This document shows positions 41,372 to 50,747 of a stretch of 64,000 bases of DNA, one piece after another; position 1 is the stretch's first letter; each line of letters starts with the position of its first letter. This DNA is from Acanthosepion pharaonis. Its lineage: Eukaryota > Mollusca > Cephalopoda > Sepiida > Sepiidae. The position numbers were made by a program, and so were the translations under genes. Below the pieces are notes generated by a model. The model worked only from the letters and a program-made list of their open reading frames with translations. It made no database searches and was not told where the DNA came from. The DNA lies in assembly GCA_903632075.3 (NCBI GenBank), contig CAHIKZ030004123.1, forward strand, positions 4,721,001-4,785,000. The letters run 5' to 3'.

Positions 41372-41960
41372 CGTTTTTTCAAATTTTCTTTTGAGATTTT
41401 GTTAGTATTAGCGAAAAACTTCCCGTTATATTTTTTATTGTCATTTATTCCTGTAAGCATTCATTTTTCCTTCATTCTTTATTGTTTCACACCTTCGCCA
41501 AGTTACTTATTTTTTATAAACTGCTATCTTTTCAATTTACCTTTTTTATTTTTTATTTTTTTTTACTTATTTTTCTTTTTTCCCTTTTCTTTCTTTGTTC
41601 CTTTTTCTTTCTTTTTTCTTTTTTCTTTCTGTTCCATTTGCTTTTTGCTTTTTTTTGCCACGAATTCTATTTGGCATTCAATTTTATATCTTTAAATTTT
41701 CTTAATTTTTTTCAATTTTTTCTTTCATTCCTTCTTTTAATCATCATTTTTTGTTCTTTTTATGCACTCTTCCTTCCCTTTTTTCCTCCCTTTCTTCTTT
41801 CTTTCTTTTGCTGTTTTCTTTCTTTCTTTTGCCTTTCCTTGTTTTCTCTAATTTATTCTCTTTCTTTTTAACTTTCATTTTAGCTTGAATTAATAGCATT
41901 TTCTCTCACTTTTTTCTTGTTTTCTTTTCGACATCTTCTCAGATTTTAATTTCTTTTAGC
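41206..41960. repeat. Pyrimidine-rich tract with (CTTT)n
   Basis: C/T-rich on the plus strand, with a CTTT run at 41330-41370. The phenylalanine/leucine/serine-rich frames are artefacts. Confidence 0.9.
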
Positions 41961-42491
41961 CTTGTCATATATTTCCTTTTCTTCCTTCACCCTTTCTAAT
42001 ACTAATTATTCCTTCATAGCCCTCTCGTCTTCTTTTCATTCTTACCCGTCTTATTATTTTTCCCTTCCGTATTCTTTGCTTTCACTAAATGAAATTCATC
42101 TCGACGTGAAAGAAAGGGTTACTTTCATCATTCACATAAATAACCTGTCAAAACAGTCACTTAAAATAACACCAAGTTGTAATATAATATTTCCAATATC
42201 TTTCCGACAAACCTGGATCTTATTCTTTTTTATACACAGTCCAGTGCGATTTGTTCATTACTTGTGTAACTTTAGTCGAGTCAAAAAACAAAATTCCCAT
42301 TAATATTGTTTCAAAATGACAGCGCGCGAAACGCCAGAACCCTGCAGACGACACTAATGTCTCCTTTGAACCTTTTCATTTTCTTTTTCCTTAACTCCCG
42401 CGACGAAACAAACAAACAAATAAAATCAGGTTTGCTTCTGCTTCCTTCCCATTAAAGAGCAGCTGGTTTGTTTCTGAAGACGTGCGTGTGC

Positions 42492-42492
<1 letters not shown>

Positions 42493-42541
<49 letters not shown>
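42493..42541. repeat. (GA)n microsatellite
   Basis: About 48 bp of GA. Confidence 0.97.
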
Positions 42542-42543
<2 letters not shown>

Positions 42544-42689
42544 CGAGAATGTATTCTGGTGTGTGTTTTTTGTTTTGTTGAGATACGCCATTTTGTTTAA
42601 AAGATTTGTATTTGCCTTCCGAGCTTTATTTCCAGTCAATGTACTGACCGTCACTCACATGTGAGTAACGAGAAAGTTTTAAGAAAAAT

Positions 42690-42860
42690 GACAGTAAAAA
42701 GGTGAATCAGAAAGAGATAGTCGAAATTTCTAGGACGCATAATGAGAAAAGTGGGATTGGATGGTTTGACACTCACAGGACGTATTGAAGGTAAAAGGAG
42801 CAGAGGTAAAAACGAGTAATCTACCTAACGGGTTTGTGAATGGGTGACAGAAAGGGAATG
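42690..42860 (+). pseudogene. LINE C-terminal fragment, left part
   Basis: Decayed plus-strand text AGAAAGAGATAGTCGAAATT, TCTAGGACGCATAATGAG, then TTTGACACTCACAGGACGTA and GGGTGACAGAAAGGGAATGG. It lines up with 24.27-24.42 kb (KKETVEISRAHN...). The fragment stops where the tandem array begins; its ending (WRAMI...VLKG) reappears at 44.2 kb on the far side. Confidence 0.65.
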
Positions 42861-42879
42861 GGAGAAGTGCCGAAACGTA

Positions 42880-43975
42880 ATAAATATGACGACAAAGATG
42901 AGGACAATAGTCCAAATAATGTAAATAATGTACATAAACTCATCTCAGAAATATAGACAGATACTGAAGGGGTGAAGCGTTGTAATAAATATGGGACAAA
43001 GATGAGGACAATAGTCCGAATAATGTAAATAATGTACCTCATCTCAGAAATATAGACAGATACTGATGAAACGTTGTAATAAATATGGCCAAAGATGAGG
43101 ACAATAGTCCAAATAATGTAAATAATGTACATAATCATCTCAGAAATATAGACAGATACTGAAAGGCCGAAACGTTGATAAATATGACGACAAAGATGAG
43201 GACAATAGTCCAAATAATGTAAATAATGTAATAAATCATCTCAGAAATATAGACAGATACTGAAGGGGAAACGTTGTAATAAATATGACGACAAAGATGA
43301 GGACAATAGTAAATAATGTAAATAATGTACATAATACCTCATCTCAGAAATATAGACAGATACTGAAATGCCGAAACGTTGTAATAAAATGGCGACAAAG
43401 ATGAGGACGTCCAAAAATGTAAATAATGGACAATACCTCATCTCAGAAATATAGATGAAGGGCCGAAAAGTGAATAATGTAAATAATGTACATAATACCT
43501 CATCTCAGAAATATAGACAGATACTGAAAGGCCGAAACGTTGTAATAAATATGGCGACAAAGATGAGGACAATAGTCCAAATAATGTAAATAATGTACAT
43601 AACACCTCATCTCAGAAATATAGACAGATAAAAGGCCGAAACGTTGTAATAAATATGACGACAAAGATGAGGACAATAGTCCGAATAATGTATAATACCT
43701 CATCTCTCCGAAACGTTGTAATAAATATGGCGACAAAGATGAGGACAATAGTCCGAATAATGTAAATAATGTACATAATACCTCATCTCAGAAATATAGA
43801 CAGATACTGAAATGCCGAAACAACAAAGATGAGGACAATAGTCCGAATAATGTAAATAAGACCTCATCTCAGAAAATAGACAGATAGAAAGGCCGAAACG
43901 TTGTAATAAATATGGCGACAAAGATGGACAATAGTCCGAATAATGTAAATGACTTCATCTCGGGAATATAGACAG
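42880..43975 (+). repeat. Tandem array (~105-bp units) derived from the hammerhead-type repeat
   Basis: About eleven units: CCGAAACGTTGTAATAAATA, TGGCGACAAAGATGAGGACA, ATAGTCCGAATAATGTAAAT, AATGTACATAATACCTCATC, TCAGAAATATAGACAGATAC, TGAAAGG. Units vary by internal deletions. The GAAACGTTGTA end of the hammerhead is kept, but its stem II hairpin is gone: CTGAA runs directly into GGCCGAAACG. The last unit joins a gag fragment by the same junction as at 50.26 kb. Confidence 0.9.
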
Positions 43976-44140
43976 ATACCAGCAGATATTGTTGAACTAA
44001 GACAACAAGGAAAAACACAGAGGAAGAAGTAATTCAACTCCGATTGGTAGAAGGACTGTACAACATCTTTCATAGAGTGAAAATTTTAGAGCGGTCGCAG
44101 ACAAATCAAATGACTTTAGAAGCTTGTATTGACTTCATAC
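43976..44140 (+). pseudogene. LTR-retrotransposon gag fragment
   Basis: Starts at the junction AGACAGATACCAGCAGATAT. Translation in shifted frames gives a helix with ELRQQGK..TEEEVIQLRLVE, then GLYN and HRVKILERSQTNQMTLEACI followed by DFIQ. It is the 3' continuation of the gag present at 49.48-50.37 kb, where the same residues occur. Confidence 0.68.
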
Positions 44141-44199
44141 AACACCTTCCTTGTTTTTATACGATGTTGGCTTCACCAGAGGTAAAATTATAAAGTTAA

Positions 44200-44262
44200 C
44201 TAATTGTGGAGAGCCATGATCGCTAACGTCCTGAAGGGACACGACACATAAAAGAAGGAATA
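44200..44262 (+). pseudogene. LINE C-terminal fragment, right part
   Basis: GTGGAGAGCCATGATCGCTA, ACGTCCTGAAGGGACACGAC is the WRAMIANVLKGHDT ending of the LINE whose left part is at 42690-42860. The tandem array and gag segment lie between. Confidence 0.7.
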
Positions 44263-44408
44263 ACTTTGTTTCATTATTGGTCATTCTATCCCTTGTTTGA
44301 TGCAAGTTTGTCTTCTTTTTGGTATTATTATTAATAGTATTATTAATTCGTATGTTTAGAAAAAAAGAAAAGCAAACCAAAAACGACATATTCAATCAAC
44401 TACGAATC

Positions 44409-44640
44409 TATATATATAAAGTTGTAGTCTGTTAGTTTGTTATCGAACTCTTCCTAGGGTTTTGGAGATAGGCCCCCCACCACCCTATAATCATACATAT
44501 TCTGAAACTATATTAGCCACGATATTTGGATATTTGATCCCTCCATCGCAAGAGTCATATATCGTTCTGAGACGATTTAACAAGATAATCACATACACTC
44601 TCTCTGTGTCTAGAATCCAGTGTTTGAGTTTTTTTTTTTA
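44409..44640 (+). mobile_element. Possible Helitron 5' end fragment
   Basis: TCTATATATATAAAGTTGTA then GTCTGTTAGTTTGTTATCG resembles the 5' terminus of invertebrate Helitrons (TCTATATATATAAA...). No 3' hairpin with CTAG follows in reach, so it is a truncated copy or a chance match. Confidence 0.35.
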
Positions 44641-44964
44641 CTTTTCTTTTCTGTAACCCGTTTCTCTTCTCTACTATTTTTTTCTGCTATATAAAAGATA
44701 TTACCATTGAATCGATGTTTGTCCGGATTTCTACAGATATTAATTTTTTTTTTTTTTAGCTGCATTCTAAATTTCGCAGCCTCTCCAGCTACATCTTCAG
44801 TCGACCATGATTGGACGGACATCACTTCTGCTTTCTGGATCAAACAAATCACAACGCGGGCAGGAAGCAGGATTAAACCAGCGGACTGGTCGAATAATCT
44901 ATAGATGCTCAGGGGACCTATGGCCACTCCCTTAAGTTCGGTTAGGACCAAGTAGACACCTCGT

Positions 44965-45079
44965 GCTTACGGTCAAATCACGCTGAAACACCGGTTCTCG
45001 TTCGATCACCGAAGTTAAGCATAGTAGAGCCAGGTCAGTACTTAGATGGGGGACCGCTTGGGAACACCTGGTACTGTAA
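44965..45079 (+). pseudogene. 5S rRNA pseudogene
   Basis: GCTTACGGTCAAATCACGCT, GAAACACCGGTTCTCGTTCG, ATCACCGAAGTTAAGCATAG, then GGTCAGTACTTAGATGGGGG, ACCGCTTGGGAACACCTGG and TACTGTA. It follows eukaryotic 5S rRNA over its full ~115 nt, with scattered changes. Unlike the copy at 14.5 kb the TCAGTACTT region is present. It flows into a GC-richer repeat (45080-45500), so it is probably part of a larger mobile unit and not a working gene. Confidence 0.8.
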
Positions 45080-45510
45080 TCCCCAAAGTCCAACCCTTAC
45101 CTCACAGTCGGTGGGGGTGTAAACGGAAGTGAAAGAGCTGTTGCCCGGAACTTCGTTCCCTACCAGGAACGAAGTTCCGGGCGGCATAGCTGACAGGTCT
45201 GACACACATGCCGGCTAACAAGGGCTCTGGTGAAAATCCAAGGAGCGTCTGCATCGGTAACCGGCGGCTTCTGGTTGTTCCTGTCTCTGCGTCTGTGGGA
45301 ACCCCGCGGCAAGCAAGAACGTTATCCGAGTAGGCCTGGGTACCCTACTTCTGTAATTTATCCCAAGAATATTCTTCTCATAACAGGAAGAAGCCGGCTC
45401 AATCCGCCCAGGGTGAATGCCGCATCAGTAGTAGTAGTAGTAAGTAGACACCTCAGTCCAGAGAGTAAGACGCCGGAGGTTGAAGGGCCGAGGCAAAAGT
45501 GTTAGACAGG
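45080..45510. other. GC-richer sequence after the 5S copy, with a perfect hairpin
   Basis: Contains a 17-bp perfect inverted repeat, GCCCGGAACTTCGTTCC (45143-45159) and GGAACGAAGTTCCGGGC (45166-45182), with a 6-base loop. It also has several GC-rich words and a (GTA)n run at 45428-45442. Possibly the body of a 5S-headed element. No domain recognised. Confidence 0.55.
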
Positions 45511-45559
45511 ACCCAGCAATCTTTTTTTTCCAAAAAAAACAAAAAAAAAAAAAAAAAAA

Positions 45560-46310
45560 ACGGTACCGTCTTTAATAAGCCTTGGATAATTAAAAATGGC
45601 TTTTACTTTTTGATTATGTCTACCTTTTTAAAAATATTCGAAATAATTAGATTACTGAACCTACTTCCGAATTACTGTTTTATTCTGAAGGGAAAAAAGA
45701 TTGCAGCAAAATGGGAAATTGCAAAAGGTCTTTTTGAGTATGAAAAAACTCAATTTCTTAAGCTGTCGAAACTAAATGATGTAGCAATTTAGCCAAGATC
45801 TGTTGAGCGACAAAATGTTTCATATTGTTTCAAAATCTTTTGTGATAAAAATGTAACTGCCATTAAAACGCATCCATTATTAGATTGGGAGGGTACTGCA
45901 GAAACCGTTAATTTTACTGAAAAAGTTTTAAAATTGTCAGCGTCAAAGAAATATATGGTGACACTAAGAAAAATTATCCACTGAAAAAGGTGATTTCAGA
46001 TTTATATGATGAACATTTGTTATTTCTTTCTAATTTTGGAAAAAGGATAAAAAGTATTGGAGGAAATCAAGAACGAAATCGTCAACAACAGACCATAATT
46101 TCTCAAAATGTGGACATTTACTGGATGAAATAGGATGCCAAACATTTGATACCTTACCAGGCCTTGAAACTAGGACCCCTGAAAATATTAAAATGACACT
46201 TTTGTATATTGTTACAAGAAAAGATTGTCTCACAGATGAGGAAATATTGAATAATACTAGTTTCTATTTTCAAGAATATGGATATTTTTTTAAAGAAATA
46301 GGTTGTTAAT
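45560..46310 (+). pseudogene. Possible THAP9/P-element-like transposase relic
   Basis: Plus strand, with stops and shifts: GKKIAAKWEIAKGLFEYEKT and FLKLSKLNDVAI, a stop, then ERQNVSYCFKIFCDKNVTAI, EGTAETVNFTEKVLKL, a shifted GDTKKNYPLKKVISDLYDEH with LLFLSNFGKRI, then a shifted GHLLDEIGCQTFDTLPGLET and ENIKMTLLYIVTRKDCLTDE. The order WxxIxxLxxxE...KLxxxHI.P...MKVxxAxQVFS...TAxFV...VxNxxS...L.FL..F resembles P-element/THAP9 transposases. The N-terminal THAP zinc finger is not seen. I give this as a tentative family call. Confidence 0.4.
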
Positions 46311-46409
46311 TTAATAATTCCACTGGATACCTCATTTCAATTGTTGTTTTTCTGTTTTATAATGTTTGGTGTTGTTAAATTGAAGACTTATAGAAATTCT
46401 TTGACAAAA

Positions 46410-46616
46410 ATCTTTGCTAGTTCCTGATACGTACCATTTTGATATGAAAAGAGAGGAGCATAAGATTATATTTTCAAGTATGAAGAAAAATCTATCGGAT
46501 GTATATCCATATATTTGCTTACATTGTCAAGTATATATATTTTTAAATTATTGTATATTTGATTCACCTAAGACAACTCAAGAACATGCACTAAAAGTTT
46601 TAAAATTACCTTAAAA
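46410..46616 (+). other. Open frame of unknown origin next to the relic
   Basis: 66 codons with a hydrophobic middle, ending DSPKTTQEHALKVLKLP. It is in the same direction as the possible transposase relic and may be its C-terminal part. No motif recognised. Confidence 0.25.
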
Positions 46617-47815
46617 TTGCATCTATATCTTATAAAGAAAATTCTAAGATAATTTTAAAACTTTTATAAAAAGGTTTATAAATGACGATACAATCCTCTT
46701 TAAATAAAAATCGCTATTAAAAAATTCATATTTCTTCAAGTAATAGAAATATGTACATGAAGCTGTATTAAAAAGACATACTTACCCATTCAGAGAAATA
46801 TTTACCAGATATTTTTATTTTCAATTCCTCTCCTTTTTAGATATATTTAATTGGTTAACTTCCCAAATTATCCTGTTAGTTAATTTTGTGTTTTTGTTAA
46901 TGTAAATTGATTTTAATTATTAAAAGTATGTATACTTTTAATATCTATTATTAAATCATAACGAAATAAGTATTTTCTTCATTTTCTGTGAAACAAACTG
47001 TACATTTAAAAAAAATCACAATAATTTTCATAAAGATTATCAAAATTATTGTCAATTTACATTTTTTGTAAAGTATTTTCAGACTTTGTTGAAACAGGAT
47101 TTTGTAAAATGTTGAAATTGCTTTCTGATTGTATTATACAATTATATTTTCTGTAATCAATTGATATAAGCAAATTAACTCCTTATTTTTTCAATATCAT
47201 TTAAATATGTCTCTAATTTATTGGGGGAATAAAGTGATTTTTGTACATTTAGTTATTTTATGGCAGAGGAGGTTATTTTTGTTCTTTCTTTTTACATTTG
47301 CATTTATGGAAATAAGTCAATAATTGTAAGCTGTTTCTTAATATTATGTATAGTTACTAATTAATTAATGTACATTACTGATAAGTCCCTTCCTAAAAAT
47401 GCTCTCAGTAATTGTTACTTAGTAGTAATTTAGGTCTCCTCATGTCCGCCCCCAATTGTAGACTCCTGTCGCATGGTTACCAGGCCTGGGTTAAGGATTG
47501 CCTTGATTTTAACTTCTATAAATGCTTTATAGGAATCTATTTTATCTTTCTTTAGTCCCTACTTATTCACAATTGTCGATTTCAAGACCGAAGTGGATGC
47601 TTGAAACGAACGTTACTATCAAACCTTAAATTTATCTCCTTACGGAAGTCAAAACAAAATAGGCTTATACGACGTGATTTCTCAAAATATAAAACAATAA
47701 CTTTTTTAAACTTCGTAATCTGTAGTGCTTAATCGATTGCAATATATGAAAAAAGAAATACTGATCAAGAATTTCAAATTACTTTTTTTTCATCACGTTG
47801 TATGAAAATATTTAT
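46617..47815. other. Intergenic, very AT-rich, nothing recognised
   Basis: Long AT-rich stretch with no repeat or open frame of note. Confidence 0.5.
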
Positions 47816-47821
47816 TTTCAA

Positions 47822-48222
47822 GTGATCAATTTACAATGAATTCGTACAGGAAGATCAATTTACAATGAATTCATACGGGAGGATCAATTTACAATGAATT
47901 CATAAAGGAGGATCAATTTACAATGAATTCATACGGGAGGATCAATTTACAATGAATTCATAAAGGAGGATCAATTTACAATGAATTCATAAAAGAGGAT
48001 CAATTTACAATGAATTCATAAAAGAGGATCAATTTACAATGAATTCGTACAGGAAGATCAATTTACAATGAATTCATAAAGGAGGATCAATTTACAATGA
48101 ATTCATACAGGAGGATCAATTTACAATGAATTCATACAGGAGGATCAATTTACAATGAATTCATAAAAGAGGATCAATTTACAATGAATTCATAAAGGAG
48201 GATAAATTTATAATGAATCCAC
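47822..48222. repeat. 29-bp tandem repeat, ~14 copies
   Basis: Unit GGATCAATTTACAATGAATT then CATAMRGGA. Copies are almost identical, with a small set of alternating end variants (CATAAAGGA, CATACGGGA, CATAAAAGA, CGTACAGGA). The last copies decay into TAAATTTATAATGAATCC. Confidence 0.95.
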
Positions 48223-48299
48223 ATATCAAACTTAATCATCTCTATTAATTTTTTAAGCTTTAATAAAGAAAAATCGATATTCGTAATCTGTAATCTATT

Positions 48300-48525
48300 T
48301 TCTTCTATGTACCGTGTCCATTCAGAACGTTGATGATCATGGCTCTCCACAATTTCCTGTTCTTTTTAGCGCTTAATAACATTTGCCTTTTTGACATCTG
48401 CTCCGCTATCCATTCGCTCAAGCTCGCCATGTAGATTGTTTGTTGCTTTTCTCTGGAATATCGAACCCGGCTCTCTGATTCCTCAAAACGAGCCACTATC
48501 CATTACTCCATCGTGCTTCATTTTG
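48300..48525 (-). pseudogene. LINE tail joined to a SINE head
   Basis: Minus strand: the SINE head (GAGGAATCAGAGAGCCGGGT, TCGATATTCC; about 48520-48460) passes directly into LINE C-terminal text YMASLSEWIAEQM and NRKLWRAMIINVLNGHGT (48455-48305). The shared junction could come from insertion of the SINE in the LINE or from template switching. Confidence 0.65.
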
Positions 48526-48529
48526 AATT

Positions 48530-49045
48530 AAGTTAGTTCAAACTAAACACTCCTAATGCTATTTAATGACAAATAGGAAATATTTTTGGCCAATACAATT
48601 CAAATTAGGCGGGCTCGACTTGAACACAGCGTGAGTAGACAGTTCGTGAGTTATCCAACTTGGCCCTGTCAGTCGACAGACGAATATTTAGCAATCACCT
48701 CAGCAAAAACTTATCAATATTCAGCAGAGAAACTGATCTCAAACAGCGATTATTTATAAATATAAGGAAAAAAATCCTTACAACAAACTTTGCATGATTC
48801 CGACTAGCGTTGGACATTTAAAAATATCCATTCATTTTCTTTCTTTTTTCTCTCTGCCTTTCGTTTCCTTTTGAGATCATTTTGAGTGATGTGTCCCGGA
48901 AATAGTTTGGCAGATTCACAAATGTACGCAAAGGCAGTCGGCTTTTCCGCACGAAGATTAAAAGAAACAAACCTGTTGGATGCTTACAGAAAAAAAAAAA
49001 AAAAAAAGAATGACAAAAAACAATCTACGAATAAATCGATAGGCC
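48530..49045. other. Intergenic, nothing recognised
   Basis: Includes a poly-A run at 48991-49007 inside a 62-codon open frame without recognisable domain. Confidence 0.4.
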
Positions 49046-49879
49046 TAATAAACCTTTCTTGTCACAGGAAATAGTGTTCGTTATAACAATAGAAATTAAC
49101 AGAAAATAACTAAATGCATTTGTCGATCGCTTCGTTAATTTTATTGGCTGCTTATTGTGATGCTACTGATGGTTTTATGGTAAAAGAACCTGTTTATATG
49201 ATAGCGTTCTTTAATTAGGAGTTCAGTCACACGATCAAGTTTGTGATCATCTACTGAAATTGTATCTATTTACCTCCTTTGTTATAGAACCTTGATTCAG
49301 GAAGAATTGAAATTAATTTCGAATTTACGATTTTTCTGCCCAATCAATTTAACTATAATGGAAATGGTTCAGCTAATAGGTAATTAGCATAAAGAGAGCT
49401 ATAACTATAGCTCACGGACAACTTTGAGTCAGTGTATATAAAATCTATAGCTACTAAGTTTGATCATCATAACAAAATGGCGTCGCCTGACGGAGCTCTG
49501 TTGAACACAGAATAATCTGAAAACGTAAAGATTTGGATAAAATGCTTTGAGGAGCGTGCCAGAATAAAGAAGTTACGAGATGACCAAACACCTGAAGGAC
49601 AGAAAGAAATCGCAGATTTATTTTTGATCACTGCGGGATGCGAAACCATTAGACAGATTTCGTTAATGACTTACCTGGCTAAAATTGAACACTTGACATT
49701 TAAGGAACTCAAAGAAATAATATTGAGAAATATTCCAACAAAAAAAGAAAAGAAAAAAAGATTGGTCATAGCCAAACAAACCAAATTTTTAATGTTGAGA
49801 CAATAATTTGGGGAGCTTATAAGGAAATATCTAAGAAGGTTAAGAGATACCAGAAGATGATCATTGTCGCCATATTTAT

Positions 49880-49918
49880 TACAACGTTTCGGCCGTTGCA
49901 AGTTCTGGCCTTCTTCAG
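49880..49918 (-). ncRNA. Hammerhead ribozyme-like motif (D)
   Basis: Minus strand: CTGAAGA, then A and stem II GGCC...GGCC with a 12-base loop, GAA, then ACGTTGTA. Stem III is only A-C paired with G-T around a GTT loop, leaving GTA as the cleavage triplet (not G, as required). All conserved core positions are present. The short stem III suggests activity as a dimer or in a longer transcript. Confidence 0.65.
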
Positions 49919-50142
49919 GTGTCAGTTTATCCACTGTGCCATGTGGATAAAGGCGTTAGTTAGATCCAGTGACAGGACCCAAAGACTGAGAGTTCAATAC
50001 CCGGGTAAGGCAGTGGAGAACTTTCAGAGGGAAAATTAACAGGAGATAACTAATAACTGACATCCATTAAACATGGCACGTGGAACTAGAACAGTCTACC
50101 CCAGTGAGCGAAATAAAGGGTTCAGTTCGACATTCCAACCAC

Positions 50143-50181
50143 CTGAAGAAAGCCGGAGCGTACAACGGCCGAAACGTTGTA
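50143..50181 (+). ncRNA. Hammerhead ribozyme-like motif (E)
   Basis: Plus strand: CTGAAGA, stem II AAGCCGG...CGGCC (about four or five pairs, one changed G to A), GAA, ACGTTGTA. Same geometry as motif D. Followed by the conserved AATAAATATGGCGACAAAGA. Confidence 0.65.
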
Positions 50182-50617
50182 ATAAATATGGCGACAAAGA
50201 TGAGGACAATAGTCCGAATAATGTAAATAATGTACATAATACCTCATCTCGGGAATATAGACAGATACCAGCAGATATTGTGAATTTCATGAACTAAGAC
50301 AGCAAGGAAAAAACACAGAGGAAGAAGTAATTCAACTCCGATTGGTAGAAGGACTGTACAACACCTTTCTTGCCATAAGAAACAGCGTTCATTATAACAA
50401 TAGAAAATAACTAAATTCATTTGTCGATTGCTTCGTTAATTTTACTGGTTGCTTATTATGATATTGCTGATGGTATTCTGGTAAAAGAAAATGTTTATAT
50501 TATAGCGTTCTTTAATTAGGAGTTCAGCCAAATGATCAAGTTTGTGATCATCTATTGAAATTGCAGCCATTTAGCTCCCTTATTATAGAACCTTTATTCA
50601 GGAAGGATTGAAATTAA

Positions 50618-50747
50618 TTTCGAATTTACGACTTTCCAAACAATCAATTTTATACTCACCAACAAAGCGGTAAAAGGTTGAGAGCATCTCAGAATTGCAT
50701 AAAACCACCATAATCACGAATCCAATGTTACCTCTTTGCAAGTTGTT
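50618..50747. repeat. 130-bp direct repeat, copy 1
   Basis: TTTCGAATTTACGACTTTCC, CAATCAATTTTATACTCACC, AACAAAGCGGTAAAAGGTTG and ACCTCTTTGCAAGTTG recur at 51689-51820 with only a few differences. The first part overlaps the right LTR-like repeat. Confidence 0.85.

Larger units (their letters stand above)
49854..50262. mobile_element. 409-bp insertion with inverted hammerhead-like ends
   Basis: Flanked by a perfect 9-bp direct repeat AGATACCAG (49845-49853 and 50263-50271). Left end carries motif D on the minus strand, right end motif E on the plus strand, so TATTTATTACAACGTTTCGGC and its inverse bound the element. Middle: TTAGTTAGATCCAGTGACAG, GAGTTCAATACCCGGG (weak B-box-like), GCATG...GGCACGTGGAACTAGAAC and TTCAGTTCGACATTCCAACC. 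The last block also precedes motifs A and F. No coding capacity, so it depended on a helper element, plausibly Penelope-like. Confidence 0.75.
49479..50370 (+). pseudogene. LTR-retrotransposon Gag, interrupted
   Basis: Plus strand: MASPDGALLNTE, a stop, then SENVKIWIKCFEERARIKKL, RDDQTPEGQKEIADLFLI, TAGCETIRQISLMTY, TFKELKEIILRNI, a lysine-rich run and FLMLRQ, then a decayed LRRLRDT. The reading continues after a 409-bp insertion (49854-50262) with YCEFHELRQQG-like text, TEEEVIQLRLVEGLYNTF. No pol-like sequence is seen upstream or downstream. The gag 3' part is present a second time at 43.98-44.14 kb. Confidence 0.68.
49048..50660 (+). mobile_element. LTR-retrotransposon fragment: LTR-like repeats around gag
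   Basis: A direct repeat of about 300 bp at 49048-49346 and 50362-50660 (CCTTTCTTG, AACAATAGAAA, TTTGTCGATYGCTTCGTTAA, TAGCGTTCTTTAATTAGGAG, TGATCAAGTTTGTGATCATC, TTAATTTCGAATTTACGA) brackets a gag reading frame. A TATA box (GTGTATATAAAATCTATAGC) is at about 49433 before gag. No pol is present. The right copy is broken at 50660. The gag itself carries a 409-bp insertion. Confidence 0.6.

Noticed and set aside
41063..41871. Long phenylalanine-rich plus-strand frames, membrane-protein-like
   Set aside because: Produced by the CTTT-rich pyrimidine tract; hydrophobicity is compositional.
42730..43921. Several overlapping frames with a repeated SSSLSSYLLQRFG-like motif
   Set aside because: Antisense translation of the ~105-bp array; the repetition is the unit itself.
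47822..48222. CRISPR-like array
   Set aside because: Units are contiguous with no unique spacers, in a eukaryotic background; it is a minisatellite.
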